Position numbers and translations under genes: made by a program
Shown: positions 25,120 through 34,407 of the stretch, in pieces
How positions within the stretch are numbered: position 1 is the first letter of the stretch
How the letters are laid out: each line of letters opens with the position of its first letter
Assembly: GCF_900115225.1 (NCBI RefSeq)
Contig: NZ_FOVR01000001.1
Coordinates: 372,001 to 436,000 of the forward strand
DNA length: 64,000 bases
Direction: 5' to 3'
Origin: Cohaesibacter marisflavi
Lineage (GTDB): Bacteria > Pseudomonadota > Alphaproteobacteria > Rhizobiales > Cohaesibacteraceae
The notes under the pieces: model-generated
What the model was told of the DNA's origin: nothing
The model's input: only the letters and a program-made list of their open reading frames with translations
Database searches by the model: none

Positions 25120-25165
25120 GCGATGCAGACTACGATCATCTGCGATGCATTTGCCTATGCAAATG
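25120..25165. promoter_or_regulatory. Direct and inverted repeats ahead of feuP
   Basis: GCGATGCA occurs at 25120-25127 and again at 25142-25149, 22 nt apart, i.e. two helical turns on the same face. CATTTGC (25148-25154) and GCAAATG (25159-25165) form an inverted repeat next to the second copy. The feuP start is 24 nt further on. The spacing suits dimeric binding of an OmpR/PhoB-type regulator, perhaps FeuP itself. Confidence 0.4.
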
Positions 25166-25188
25166 AAAGCAAAGTGTAGGGGAAGCCA

Positions 25189-25863
25189 ATGCGCATTTTG
25201 ATTGTTGAAGACGAAGCCGAGTTGAACCGTCAGCTCAAGGACGAAATGGAAGAAAACGGCTATGTCGTTGACTGCGCATTTGATGGAGAAGAAGGTCACT
25301 TTCTCGGTGATACCGAACCGTACGATGCTGTTGTCCTCGATATCGGGCTGCCTAAAATGGACGGAATCAGTGTTCTCGAAGCTTGGCGGCGCGATGGCCG
25401 TACGATGCCAGTTCTTATTCTGACTGCTCGCGATCGCTGGAGCGATAAAGTGCAAGGCATCGATGCGGGGGCGGACGACTATGTTGCAAAGCCATTCCAT
25501 ATGGAAGAAGTCGTCGCTAGAGTTCGTGCCTTGGTGAGGCGCTCCGCCGGCCTGGCATCGAATGAAATTACCTGCGGCCCAATTCGTCTGGATGCCCGAT
25601 CTGGTCGTGTAACGGTTGAAGGACTAACTCTGAAACTGACTTCCCATGAATTTCGGTTGCTGTCCTACCTTATGCATCATCAGGGTAAGATCATATCGCG
25701 TACTGAACTGGTCGAGCATCTCTATGATCAGGACTTTGACCGCGATTCCAATACGATTGAGGTTTTTATCGGACGTCTGCGCAAAAAGCTGGGTGTGGAC
25801 GTGATCCAGACGGTCAGAGGGTTGGGCTATAATATGATTGCGCCTGACACGGCCAAAGAATGA
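25189..25863 (+). CDS. feuP: FeuP-type response regulator (OmpR/PhoP family)
   Basis: The 224-residue product has a receiver domain with DE near the start (VEDEAELNR), the phospho-acceptor in AVVLDIGLPKMDG (about Asp51) and AKPFH lysine, then a winged-helix domain with LTSHEFRLLSYLMHHQGKII and SNTIEVFIGRLRKKLGVDVI. The sequence closely resembles FeuP of Sinorhizobium, including TARDRWSDKVQGIDAGADDY. FeuP controls periplasmic cyclic glucan export and other envelope functions in that genus. Its stop overlaps the start of feuQ. GTAGGGG precedes the ATG. Confidence 0.87.
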   Translation: MRILIVEDEAELNRQLKDEMEENGYVVDCAFDGEEGHFLGDTEPYDAVVLDIGLPKMDGISVLEAWRRDGRTMPVLILTARDRWSDKVQGIDAGADDYVAKPFHMEEVVARVRALVRRSAGLASNEITCGPIRLDARSGRVTVEGLTLKLTSHEFRLLSYLMHHQGKIISRTELVEHLYDQDFDRDSNTIEVFIGRLRKKLGVDVIQTVRGLGYNMIAPDTAKE

Positions 25864-27266
25864 AGTCGATAACGCGATATCTGGTCATCAATATATCGAT
25901 TTGGGCTCTGCTTGCGGCTCTGAGCGCTGGCGTCATTCTTACGTCCCTGTTTCGCACCTCTGCTGAAGACGCTTTCGATGGGCAGCTGGATATGGTGCTC
26001 AAAATGCTTGTCGGTGAATTGGCAACACAGCTGTTTAGTTCCGAAGAATTGTCAAGACCAGGCAGTCTGGGGCAACCGCGATTTGAGCTGCCTCTCTCGG
26101 GTTGGTACTGGACGGTCAGCCGCTCCAACAAGGACGAACTTGTCTTTGCTTCTCTCTCGCTGGGCGGGGAGAATCTCACCGTAGAATCTCAAAGTGAGAA
26201 GCAATATACAGGTGGAATTGGACGCTATCTTATGGGGAAGGGGCCGGACGGAAAACGAATTCGCATTCTTGAACGTGAGATTTCCTTTGGCCCAGACCAG
26301 AGCTACTATTTCCGTGTAACGGGAAACGCGGCTGAGTTAGATGAGCAAATCCGTTCCTTCGAGAATAGAGCCTGGCTGCTCATGGTTTTGTTTGGCGTGG
26401 TTCTGCTCACCGCTTCTCTTCTTCTGGTAAGAACTGCGCTAAGGCCACTGACTAAACTGCAGCGACGGGTTCGCGATGTTGCCATAGGCAAAAGCGAAGC
26501 CATCGTAGGGAGTTATCCCGTAGAGGTGGACGGGCTTGTTGAAGAAGCCAATATCCTGATTTCTTCCAATAAAGAAACCCTTGAAAGAGCGCGCACCCAA
26601 CTTGGGAATCTTGCTCACGCTCTAAAAACTCCCTTGTCCGTCATCACCAATGAAGTCAGATCATCTGATCTGCAAAATGCTGACATGCTGGTTCAGCAGG
26701 TTGATGTGATGCGCGATCAGATACAGCTCTATTTGGATCGCGCCCGATTTGCTGCACGTCACAATACCATTGGTACGGTTACCAAAGCAGATCCTGTCTT
26801 GAAGAAGCTGACGGGCGTCATGAGCAAAATTCACCCGGAAAAAATGGTTGATTACGAATGTTCTGCAGATTCCGATATTTGTTTTCGTGGTGAAGAGCAG
26901 GATCTGGAAGAAATGATTGGCAATCTTGTTGACAATGCCTGCAAATGGGCTTCGAGCAGGGTTGTCGTGTCGTTGACCGAAGGTCTGGAAGAAGCAGCTG
27001 TGAAACGTCCCCAAAAAAAGAACGCCAATGTTCGAAAATGGCTCTCTATCATCGTTGAAGATGACGGGCCTGGAATTAGCGAAGGCAAGATTGATGAGGC
27101 CCTTAAGCGGGGCAAGCGTCTTGATGAAAGCAAACCAGGTTCTGGTTTGGGACTGTCCATCGTAACAGAAATAGCGAACCTTTATCAGGGGACATTCTCT
27201 TTAGAACGGGCATCTCTTGGAGGTCTTCGGGCTGAGTTGGTGTTGCCTGCGATAAAAGAAGAGTAA
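25860..27266 (+). CDS. feuQ: FeuQ-type sensor histidine kinase
   Basis: The 468-residue product has two membrane segments (residues 8-28, and about 170-190 with WLLMVLFGVVLLTASLLLV) enclosing a periplasmic sensor domain. A HAMP-like linker follows, then a dimerisation domain with the phospho-histidine in LGNLAHALKTPLSVITNEV (about His252) and an ATPase domain with GNLVDNACKWAS, VEDDGPGISE and KPGSGLGLSIVTEIA. The HALKTPL box is typical of PhoQ/FeuQ kinases. The gene overlaps feuP by 4 nt. The upstream secreted protein is a candidate inhibitor of its sensor domain. Confidence 0.87.
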   Translation: MKSITRYLVINISIWALLAALSAGVILTSLFRTSAEDAFDGQLDMVLKMLVGELATQLFSSEELSRPGSLGQPRFELPLSGWYWTVSRSNKDELVFASLSLGGENLTVESQSEKQYTGGIGRYLMGKGPDGKRIRILEREISFGPDQSYYFRVTGNAAELDEQIRSFENRAWLLMVLFGVVLLTASLLLVRTALRPLTKLQRRVRDVAIGKSEAIVGSYPVEVDGLVEEANILISSNKETLERARTQLGNLAHALKTPLSVITNEVRSSDLQNADMLVQQVDVMRDQIQLYLDRARFAARHNTIGTVTKADPVLKKLTGVMSKIHPEKMVDYECSADSDICFRGEEQDLEEMIGNLVDNACKWASSRVVVSLTEGLEEAAVKRPQKKNANVRKWLSIIVEDDGPGISEGKIDEALKRGKRLDESKPGSGLGLSIVTEIANLYQGTFSLERASLGGLRAELVLPAIKEE

Positions 27267-27541
27267 TTTCTTTCCGCAGTTGCGCATAAGCAAAAACGCA
27301 TAACCAAAGAAAGCAGAACAAAATTTTTCGCCAAATTTTCGACATTTTCGAAACTTAAAGCGAAGTTGTGCGTTGTGTATGCAAATACGGTTATTTTGGG
27401 ATCTGTTTGGCCGGACCTTTGGACAGTGTTCATGAATACCGTGTAGGCTTCGAACTCGGCTCGCAATTACGACGCCGACGAGCAAATCGCAATTATCACG
27501 CAAGCGATCCTTTGATCGCTGCAATGAATAGGGGCTTGAAA

Positions 27542-28006
27542 ATGAAATTTAAATCTATCGCGATTGTTGCTGTTATGGGCGCAATGTTGGCCGGATGTCA
27601 GGGCGGGCCGAAAGAAACCTTTGGCGGTTTGACTGGCGCTGTTGCTGGCGGCGTCTTGGGGTCTCAGGTTGGAAGCGGCGAAGGGCGTCTTGTGGCGATT
27701 GCTGCAGGGTCGGCTCTCGGTGCTCTTGCTGGGTCATCTATTGGCCGCATGATGGACGAGAATGATCGCAAGATGGCTGCCGAAGCCCAGTACCGCGCTC
27801 TCGAATATGGTCGCTCTGGAGCACCGGTTTCCTGGACAAACCCGGATACCGGCCACCATGGGCAGATCGTTCCAACCCAGTCTTACACTGTGAATGACCT
27901 GAATTGTCGTGATTACACGCACACAATTTATATTGATGGACAGCCGCAGACCGCTCGCGGCCGCGCTTGCCGCCAGAGTGATGGTACGTGGCGTCCAGTG
28001 AACTAA
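27542..28006 (+). CDS. Glycine-zipper surface lipoprotein (17 kDa antigen-like)
   Basis: The 154-residue product has a lipoprotein signal (IAIVAVMGAMLAGCQGG) and a glycine-zipper 2TM segment (GLTGAVAGGVLGSQVGSGEG, then LVAIAAGSALGALAGSSIGR). A small C-terminal domain ends in NCRDYTHTIYIDGQPQTARG followed by RACRQSDGTWRPVN, typical of the RT0821/Lpp0805 surface-protein group of alphaproteobacteria. It probably sits in the outer membrane. The ATG at 27542 follows AGGGG; the longer frame from 27368 lacks a plausible signal. A strong terminator follows at 28059. Confidence 0.88.
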   Translation: MKFKSIAIVAVMGAMLAGCQGGPKETFGGLTGAVAGGVLGSQVGSGEGRLVAIAAGSALGALAGSSIGRMMDENDRKMAAEAQYRALEYGRSGAPVSWTNPDTGHHGQIVPTQSYTVNDLNCRDYTHTIYIDGQPQTARGRACRQSDGTWRPVN

Positions 28007-28058
28007 AGTTCTTTTGCAAACCCGCTTTAATTCGGGAAGATGCAGCAAATTGCCGGAA

Positions 28059-28090
28059 GGGGAGGCTCAAATGTTGGGCTTCCCCTTTTT
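28059..28090 (+). terminator. Intrinsic terminator of the 17 kDa-like gene
   Basis: GGGGAGGCTC (28059-28068) pairs with GGGCTTCCCC (28076-28085) over 10 bp with two G-U pairs, followed by five T residues. Confidence 0.8.
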
Positions 28091-28198
28091 GTATCTGAAT
28101 ATTTCCAAAAAACGCTGGGTTGGGTAGGGAATGTTAACAGTTTGATAGCTTTAAATTGAAATTCTACAAGGAACCAAAATTAAGGTCGGAGTGTCCGC

Positions 28199-29596
28199 AT
28201 GGACAACATAGAAAAGCTTAAGGAAAAGTTGAAGCTTTATCTTTCGACGTTGTCTGAAAGTGCCCAAAGGATGCTGCTGCGAAATTTGGAAAAAGCGCAG
28301 CGTGAGGGCAATAGTGACACCGCCGCAGAGTTGATTGTTGCTGCCTTGCGTGATCTTCTCAAAGTTCAGGAAAAGATTGTCCCTCTTGAAGAATTTGCCA
28401 AGAAGGATTTTTTCCGCGAAGCGCGCTTTTTTACTTCTGAAATTGATCTTCTTTCCAAAGTCGAAGCCAGAATCAGCCCCACGTCTTTCGATGTTATCTG
28501 GAGCTGGATCAAGCGCGACATTGCGACGCCTGAGCACCTGCAGAAACTTGCACTGGACTGTGCCGACCTGGAAAAACACGAAATTTCCAAACATTCTGCA
28601 GAGGTCTGTGCTGATCTGGTCGCCGCCATAAAGGCGCGACTGAAGGTTGTCTCGCGAGAACTTGGCGGAGAGCAGAAGCTGACCAATCATCTGGGTGGCG
28701 AAATCGTTTACAAGGATTTGCTCGATGTGCTGGTCAGTGCCGAACGTCTCATGCCACTGAAACCCATTTTGAGCCGAATGCCCAAGGAAGTTGCGAGTTG
28801 GTCCAGCCCGGAAGGGGACGAGGCCTACAAACTGATTACTCGGTATGTTCAGCAGGCACCGTTGCGTACATCTTGGCTTTTCTCTGCAGTATCCAAGAAG
28901 CTGCTTTCCCCGAGACTACGTATTCAATTGGCGACCAAACTATCCGGCTCCGATGATGCTATTCAGGTTGCCGCGACGGTGTATGCTCCGGCGGTCCAGC
29001 ACATGTTGGCAGAGATGGATGCTCACGTTGCTGAAGTTGATAAGCATCTGAAGGAGTTTTCTAGCTTGCACAACGCGTTGGATCATCTACGATCTTGGAG
29101 TGTTTTGGCCAAAGCAGTGGAAGTCGAACTCGAGGTTCCCAATCAAAGCCAGTGGGGTGGTGTGCTTACTGAAATGAGGAAGAAGATGTCGCGCATCCTG
29201 AAGAGTGAGGTTGAATCGGCCCCTGGTCTTGTTCGCAAAGCTTTGCGCGCACCAAAGAGCGGAGAACCTGAATCTGTTGATAGCGATTTGATCGTTGATG
29301 CTGTCCGTGCTTCCCAGATTTTTCATCAGGCAGAACTTGCAAAAGACGGGCTGGCTATGAATGGCCCAATCGCAGAAGCGCGCAAGGAACTCGAGCAGAG
29401 TTTTGAAATCCTGACAAAATCTCTCGTCGATAGAACGAGGCGTGCGGTCGGGCCGGATGTCGAAGTGATCGAAAAACTGCACGTAGCCGCGCTGGACATT
29501 GCCAAAAACCTATTCGATGCTGAATTCGCCGACTCTTTGGGGCGGCAGCTAAAAGCTGCAGCTTCTGTGAAAGAGCTTCAGGCCGCAGAGGCCTGA
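28199..29596 (+). CDS. Unrecognised 465-residue alpha-helical protein
   Basis: The product has no signal peptide and no membrane segment. It is predominantly helical and charged: it starts MDNIEKLKEKLKLYLSTLSE, has a central HVAEVDKHLKEFSSLHNALD stretch suggestive of coiled coil, and ends in SVKELQAAEA. I do not recognise a domain; it resembles uncharacterised conserved proteins of Hyphomicrobiales. The region before it (28091-28198) contains no gene. It is monocistronic as far as can be seen, lying between the surface lipoprotein and the ccm operon. A cytoplasmic location is inferred from the lack of export signals. Confidence 0.75.
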   Translation: MDNIEKLKEKLKLYLSTLSESAQRMLLRNLEKAQREGNSDTAAELIVAALRDLLKVQEKIVPLEEFAKKDFFREARFFTSEIDLLSKVEARISPTSFDVIWSWIKRDIATPEHLQKLALDCADLEKHEISKHSAEVCADLVAAIKARLKVVSRELGGEQKLTNHLGGEIVYKDLLDVLVSAERLMPLKPILSRMPKEVASWSSPEGDEAYKLITRYVQQAPLRTSWLFSAVSKKLLSPRLRIQLATKLSGSDDAIQVAATVYAPAVQHMLAEMDAHVAEVDKHLKEFSSLHNALDHLRSWSVLAKAVEVELEVPNQSQWGGVLTEMRKKMSRILKSEVESAPGLVRKALRAPKSGEPESVDSDLIVDAVRASQIFHQAELAKDGLAMNGPIAEARKELEQSFEILTKSLVDRTRRAVGPDVEVIEKLHVAALDIAKNLFDAEFADSLGRQLKAAASVKELQAAEA

Positions 29597-29791
29597 CAGT
29601 GCTTGTCTGATCCCTTCCTTGCCGCTTCTTTCCATACAGATCGGCCATCGCGAACATACCGTCTTTCTCGGCGTAGGGTTTTGTGTGGCCTTGTCCTGTC
29701 TTATCCTATCGTTAGATGAACATGTGTTAATTTGACTTCTCGGCGAAATCAGAAATGCTCTGACTTGGACTAGTGTGAGAGTTGGACCTGT

Positions 29792-30991
29792 ATGTTTTGG
29801 ACTATCGCTGTTGTATTGACGCTCGTGACCATCGCGATCGCGACCTATCCCCTCATGCGCAAAGAGCGCAAGCTGGATAGCGCGAACGCCTATGATATGA
29901 CGATCTATAAATCTCAATTGCAAGAAATTGAAGGTGACGTCGAACGCGGTTTGATTGATGAAGCAGAAGCAGAAGCCGCTCGTGCTGAAGTCGCTCGCCG
30001 CCTGATTGGTGCGCAGGATGCGCTGGAAAAGGAGAGCGAAACAGATCGCAAGACTTCTGACGCTCCCGCAAGTGTCTCTCAATTCGAAGGTGGCAAGTCA
30101 AATCTTCGCTTTGCTGTCGTCGCGATTGCACTTGTCATTCCACTATTATCATTGGGACTTTATTTTACGCTGGGCTCTCCGGATCTTCCCGCCCAACCGT
30201 TGCAAGCCCGCTTATCCAAACCTCCTGAAAATCAGAGCTTGACGGAACTTGTCGCTTCGGCAGAAATGAAGTTGGCGGCTAATCCGGATGATTTGGAAGG
30301 CTGGAAAAGGATGGCCCCGGTCTATGCCCGCATGCGTCGAACGGACGACGCCATTAAGGCCTATCGGAATATACTTCGCCTTGAAGGAGAAAGCGTTGAA
30401 GCTTTGTCTGATCTAGGCGAAGTGCTTGTCATCAAGAATGCCGGTGTCGTCAATGATGAAGCGCGCGAGTTATTCCAGCGCGCGAATCTCTTGGATGCAA
30501 CGGCACCAAAACCGCGCTTCTTTTTGGCCATCGCTCTAGGGCAGTCTGGAGAGACGCAGGATGCCATTGAAAAGTGGCAGGCTCTTGTCGCTGATTCAGC
30601 TGAAGGTGCTCCATGGATACCTTTTGCCAAAGAGCAGATAGCCGCCCTGAAAAAGCGCGATGCTTCCGGTTCGACAACCGAAGGGGAGCAAGCTCCACCG
30701 CCATTGGCAGGCCCATCAAAAGAAGATGTCGATAATGCAGCCGAGTTGACCGCGGAAGACCGGCAGCAGATGATTGAGGGCATGGTTTCCAATCTTGCTG
30801 ACCGTCTGAATTCCGAGGGGGGGACAGCAGATGAGTGGGTGCGCCTTATAAGAGCCGAGCTCGTGCTGAATCGTCCTGATATGGCGGCCAAAACCGTGAC
30901 CCGCGCGCTCGATGCACTTCAGTCCGATGTTGATGGGCTTGAGAAGGTCAAAGCTGCTGCGCGGTCTTTGGGCGTCTCAATCGATCAGTAG
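29792..30991 (+). CDS. ccmI: CcmI (CycH), cytochrome c maturation apocytochrome chaperone
   Basis: The 399-residue product has the CcmI design: membrane segment 1 (FWTIAVVLTLVTIAIATYPL), a cytoplasmic leucine-rich helix with ANAYDMTIYKSQLQEIEGDV and RGLIDEAEAEAARAEVARRL, segment 2 (FAVVAIALVIPLLSLGLYFT) and a periplasmic TPR region (AANPDDLEGWKRMAPVYARM). It binds the C-terminus of apocytochromes c and hands them to the CcmF-CcmH heme ligation complex. It is the first gene of ccmI-ccmE-ccmF-ccmH, the classic cycHJKL order of rhizobia. Other ccm genes are not in the window. Confidence 0.92.
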   Translation: MFWTIAVVLTLVTIAIATYPLMRKERKLDSANAYDMTIYKSQLQEIEGDVERGLIDEAEAEAARAEVARRLIGAQDALEKESETDRKTSDAPASVSQFEGGKSNLRFAVVAIALVIPLLSLGLYFTLGSPDLPAQPLQARLSKPPENQSLTELVASAEMKLAANPDDLEGWKRMAPVYARMRRTDDAIKAYRNILRLEGESVEALSDLGEVLVIKNAGVVNDEARELFQRANLLDATAPKPRFFLAIALGQSGETQDAIEKWQALVADSAEGAPWIPFAKEQIAALKKRDASGSTTEGEQAPPPLAGPSKEDVDNAAELTAEDRQQMIEGMVSNLADRLNSEGGTADEWVRLIRAELVLNRPDMAAKTVTRALDALQSDVDGLEKVKAAARSLGVSIDQ

Positions 30992-31074
30992 GTCAGTTTA
31001 AAGTTCCAATAGCAAAACATTGATGCGCTACCAATCGGTAGCTGCCGGATAAGAATGATTAAGAGGATCTGTTT

Positions 31075-31530
31075 ATGTCGAGAAAGCAAAAAAGGATGAT
31101 GTTGATCGGGGCCGCCGGAGCTGTGCTCTTTGCTGCTGTCGGTTTGATTTTGTTCGCTTTGCAAAATCAGATTACCTTTTTCATGAGTCCGTCAGAAATT
31201 GCGGAAAAAGGCGTCGCCCCCGGACAGCGCATCCGACTTGGCGGATTGGTCAAGGAAGAGTCCGTTGAGCGGACAGATAAGGCGCATGTATCTTTCGTTG
31301 TGACAGATGGCGGTTCAGAAATAAAAGTGGCTTATGCAGGCATTCTGCCCGATCTGTTCCGTGAGGGTCAGGGGGTCGTCACAGAAGGGATGATGAATTC
31401 TGATGGATCATTTGCCGCCGATACGGTTTTGGCCAAACATGATGAAAATTACATGCCGCGCGAAGTGGCCGATGCTCTGAAAGAGCAGGGGCATTGGCAA
31501 GACAGTTACGGCAAGGTCGAGATAAACTGA
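31075..31530 (+). CDS. ccmE: CcmE (CycJ), periplasmic heme chaperone
   Basis: The 151-residue product has one N-terminal anchor ([20 protein letters not shown]) followed by the OB-fold domain with [15 protein letters not shown] and [20 protein letters not shown]. The heme-binding histidine lies in [13 protein letters not shown], the conserved H-x-x-x-Y motif that carries heme covalently before transfer to apocytochrome. It is followed 118 nt downstream by ccmF. Confidence 0.95.
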   Translation: MSRKQKRMMLIGAAGAVLFAAVGLILFALQNQITFFMSPSEIAEKGVAPGQRIRLGGLVKEESVERTDKAHVSFVVTDGGSEIKVAYAGILPDLFREGQGVVTEGMMNSDGSFAADTVLAKHDENYMPREVADALKEQGHWQDSYGKVEIN

Positions 31531-31648
31531 ACCTTGCAACGAAAATGGAAACCGAGCCTGCTGACAAGATCGCAATGGTTGGCTCAAGCTCGGTAAGGCA
31601 AATAGAATTGCATGGCGCGGGGACGCGCCGACAGAAGGGGAAATCCTC

Positions 31649-33634
31649 ATGATCATCGAGCTGGGTCATTTCATGCTTGTGCTTGCTCTCGCCCTGGCGC
31701 TGATACAGTCGGTTGTTCCAATCTGGGGCGCGCAGACCAATGATAGCCGCCTGATGGCCATTGCCAGTCCCATTGCTATAATGCAGTTCCTGTTTGTCGG
31801 CTTGGCATTTGCTGCCTTGACCCATGCCTATGTTACGTCAGATTTCTCGGTTCAGAATGTCTGGGAAAACAGCCATTCGACAATGCCCTTGCTCTATAAA
31901 TTTACTTCGGTTTGGGGCAACCACGAAGGCTCCATGCTGCTCTGGGTATTCATTCTGGTAATCTTCAGTGCTCTGGTTGGTGCTTTCGGGCTAAACCTGC
32001 CGCCAAAGCTCAAGGCAAATACGCTAGCCGTGCAGGGCTGGATTACGGCTGCATTTTTGCTTTTCGTTTTGCTTACCTCAAACCCGTTCCATCGCATCGC
32101 CAATGCGCCAATCGAAGGGCGGGACCTTAACCCGATCCTGCAAGATATTGGTCTGGCTATTCATCCGCCGCTGCTCTATTTGGGGTATGTTGGCTTCTCG
32201 ATTGCCTTTTCGTTTTCCATTGCAGCTCTTTTAGAAGGCAGGATCGATGCTGCTTGGGCTCGTTGGGTGCGCCCTTGGGTGCTTGTTGCTTGGGGCCTGC
32301 TTACGCTCGGCATCGCCATGGGGTCCTACTGGGCCTATTATGAGCTGGGCTGGGGCGGATACTGGTTCTGGGATCCAGTGGAGAATGCTTCGTTCATGCC
32401 ATGGCTGAGCGGCACCGCGCTGCTTCATTCGGCTATCGTGATGGAAAAGCGTGGGGCATTGAAGGTCTGGACCATTCTTCTCTCCATCCTGACCTTCTCG
32501 CTGTCGCTATTGGGTACATTCTTGGTGCGGTCGGGCGTCCTGACTTCTGTGCATGCATTCGCGACCGATCCGTCCCGTGGCGTCTTTATCCTGATCTTGC
32601 TCGTTGCTTTCATCGGTGGTGGGTTGTCCCTGTTTGCATGGCGCGCTCCTATGCTCAAGCAGGGGGGCGTCTTCTCTCCCATTTCCAGAGAAGGGTCGCT
32701 GGTGCTTAACAACCTGTTTCTTTCTGCAGCGACGGCGGCTGTTCTTGTCGGGACACTCTATCCGTTGGCGCTGGAGGCAACGACTGGGGCGAAGATTTCG
32801 GTTGGAGCTCCTTTCTTCAACGCCACATTCGGCCCAATGATGGTGCCTTTATTGATTGCGGTGCCCGTTGGCCCTCTTCTGGCCTGGAAAAGAGGGGATC
32901 TATTCGCCGCGATGCAAAGGCTTTTCATTGCATTGGGGGCGGCGATCTTTGTTACGGTCCTTTGTTATGCTCTCATCAATGGTGGTAGCGCACTCGCGCC
33001 GCTGGGCATCGGTCTGGCTGTTTGGGTTATGGTTGGTGCGTTGGCAGAAATGCAGCTCCGAATCGGCCTTTTCAAGCTTCCTCTCGGCAAGTCCTTCTCT
33101 CGCCTGATCGGGTTGCCTCGCACCGTCTTCGGCGCAGCATTGGGGCACTTTGGCCTCGGCATGACCCTACTTGGGCTTATTGTGGCAAGCGCTTATCAAA
33201 CCGAAGACATTTTGGTCATGAAGCCGGGTGACCAAACCTCTATCTCCGGTTATACCTTCCAACTTGATGGCTTCAGGGAGCATGCTGAATTCAATTATGT
33301 CGATCTGATCGGTTCCTTCCAAGTCACCAAGGATGGTCAGCAAGTTGCGGAGTTGCATCCGGCCAAGAGGGTTTACACCTCGCGCAATATGCCAACCACA
33401 GAAACGGCGATCCACACAATCGGCGGTGTAACCCAGCTTTATCTCTCTTTGGGTGATGCTCAGGAGAATAACGGCATAGGTGTGCGGATCTACTACAAGC
33501 CGTGGGTTACCTTCATTTGGCTTGGATGTGTTGTCATGTTCATCGGTGGGTGCTTCTCTATCTCCGATAGGCGTTTGCGTATTGGAGCGCCTGCCCGGAA
33601 AGGGCGTGCAAAGCAGGCCGCAGGCACAGCTTGA
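31649..33634 (+). CDS. ccmF: CcmF (CycK), heme lyase subunit
   Basis: The 661-residue polytopic membrane protein carries the WWD-type heme-handling motif GWGGYWFWDPVENASFMPWL (around residue 235) and conserved histidine segments (SVWGNHEGSMLLWVF, IHPPLLYLGYVGFSI, SGVLTSVHAFATDPSRG). The C-terminal periplasmic part includes YQTEDILVMKPGD and ends in a last membrane helix. It accepts heme from CcmE and ligates it to the CxxCH of cytochrome c together with CcmH and CcmI. AAGGGG precedes the ATG. Confidence 0.95.
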   Translation: MIIELGHFMLVLALALALIQSVVPIWGAQTNDSRLMAIASPIAIMQFLFVGLAFAALTHAYVTSDFSVQNVWENSHSTMPLLYKFTSVWGNHEGSMLLWVFILVIFSALVGAFGLNLPPKLKANTLAVQGWITAAFLLFVLLTSNPFHRIANAPIEGRDLNPILQDIGLAIHPPLLYLGYVGFSIAFSFSIAALLEGRIDAAWARWVRPWVLVAWGLLTLGIAMGSYWAYYELGWGGYWFWDPVENASFMPWLSGTALLHSAIVMEKRGALKVWTILLSILTFSLSLLGTFLVRSGVLTSVHAFATDPSRGVFILILLVAFIGGGLSLFAWRAPMLKQGGVFSPISREGSLVLNNLFLSAATAAVLVGTLYPLALEATTGAKISVGAPFFNATFGPMMVPLLIAVPVGPLLAWKRGDLFAAMQRLFIALGAAIFVTVLCYALINGGSALAPLGIGLAVWVMVGALAEMQLRIGLFKLPLGKSFSRLIGLPRTVFGAALGHFGLGMTLLGLIVASAYQTEDILVMKPGDQTSISGYTFQLDGFREHAEFNYVDLIGSFQVTKDGQQVAELHPAKRVYTSRNMPTTETAIHTIGGVTQLYLSLGDAQENNGIGVRIYYKPWVTFIWLGCVVMFIGGCFSISDRRLRIGAPARKGRAKQAAGTA

Positions 33635-33668
33635 GCTTGGGTGTTATATGAAGAATAGAGGATTCGGA

Positions 33669-34193
33669 ATGATGACATTTTCTCTCCAGCCCCGAGTGGT
33701 TTATCGGTTGTTTGCTGCGCTTCTGTTGGCTCTTTCGTTTCAGTTGGCGACAGGGCCGGCGTTCGCTGTTAAACCAGACGAAATGTTGGAAGACCCCAAA
33801 CTGGAAGCGCGCGCTCGCGATATTTCAGAAGGGCTGCGATGTCTGGTGTGCCAAAATCAGTCAATCGATGATTCCGATGCTCCCTTGGCTCGTGATTTGC
33901 GCATTCTCGTGCGCGAGCGCCTTTCAAAGGGAGATACGGACCAGCGGGTCAAAAGCTTTCTGGTTGATCGTTACGGCGAGTTCGTTCTGCTCAAACCGAC
34001 ATTCTCTTCCAAGAACTTGTTGCTTTGGGCGTTCGGCCCTTTGGTGCTCATCTTGGGTGTGATGGCAATCTTCCTCTTTTACCGACGCAACCGGATGATC
34101 GCGCAAAAAGCAGAGGTTGAAGGCAAAAACCATCTGAGTGAGGCAGAACAGGAACGGCTGAACGCGATCCTTTCTGACGATGAGAAGGCTTGA
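33669..34193 (+). CDS. ccmH: CcmH (CycL), thioredoxin-like apocytochrome reductant
   Basis: The product of about 174 residues has a signal peptide (LFAALLLALSFQLATGPAFA), then GLRCLVCQNQSIDDSDAPLA with the redox CxxC pair, LARDLRILVRERLSKG, YGEFVLLKPTFSSKNLLLW, and a final membrane helix followed by a charged cytoplasmic tail. It reduces the heme-binding cysteines of apocytochrome c. The start was set at ATG 33669 because AGAGGA lies 6 nt upstream; ATGs at 33648 and 33672 are alternatives. It is the last gene of the operon, followed by a terminator at 34341. Confidence 0.93.
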   Translation: MMTFSLQPRVVYRLFAALLLALSFQLATGPAFAVKPDEMLEDPKLEARARDISEGLRCLVCQNQSIDDSDAPLARDLRILVRERLSKGDTDQRVKSFLVDRYGEFVLLKPTFSSKNLLLWAFGPLVLILGVMAIFLFYRRNRMIAQKAEVEGKNHLSEAEQERLNAILSDDEKA

Positions 34194-34340
34194 TGCGTCT
34201 CAATATTCAGACGCGATGGTCGCCAGCCCACCATTCGTTCATGCAGTTCTCATCGCCAATCCTCCTTTCCAGCATTGAACCGGTCGATAGCCGTAAAATC
34301 TCCTTTTAAATCCATCCACTTCATGCTACTCCCGCCTGCT

Positions 34341-34378
34341 CAGGCGCCCGGACGAATAATCTCGGGTGCCTGTTTGTT
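34341..34378 (+). terminator. Intrinsic terminator of the ccm operon
   Basis: CAGGCGCCCG (34341-34350) pairs with CGGGTGCCTG (34363-34372) over 10 bp (one G-U), followed by TTTGTTT. Confidence 0.75.
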
Positions 34379-34407
34379 TGAGCGATGACGCGAAGAAGGA
34401 TGAGACG

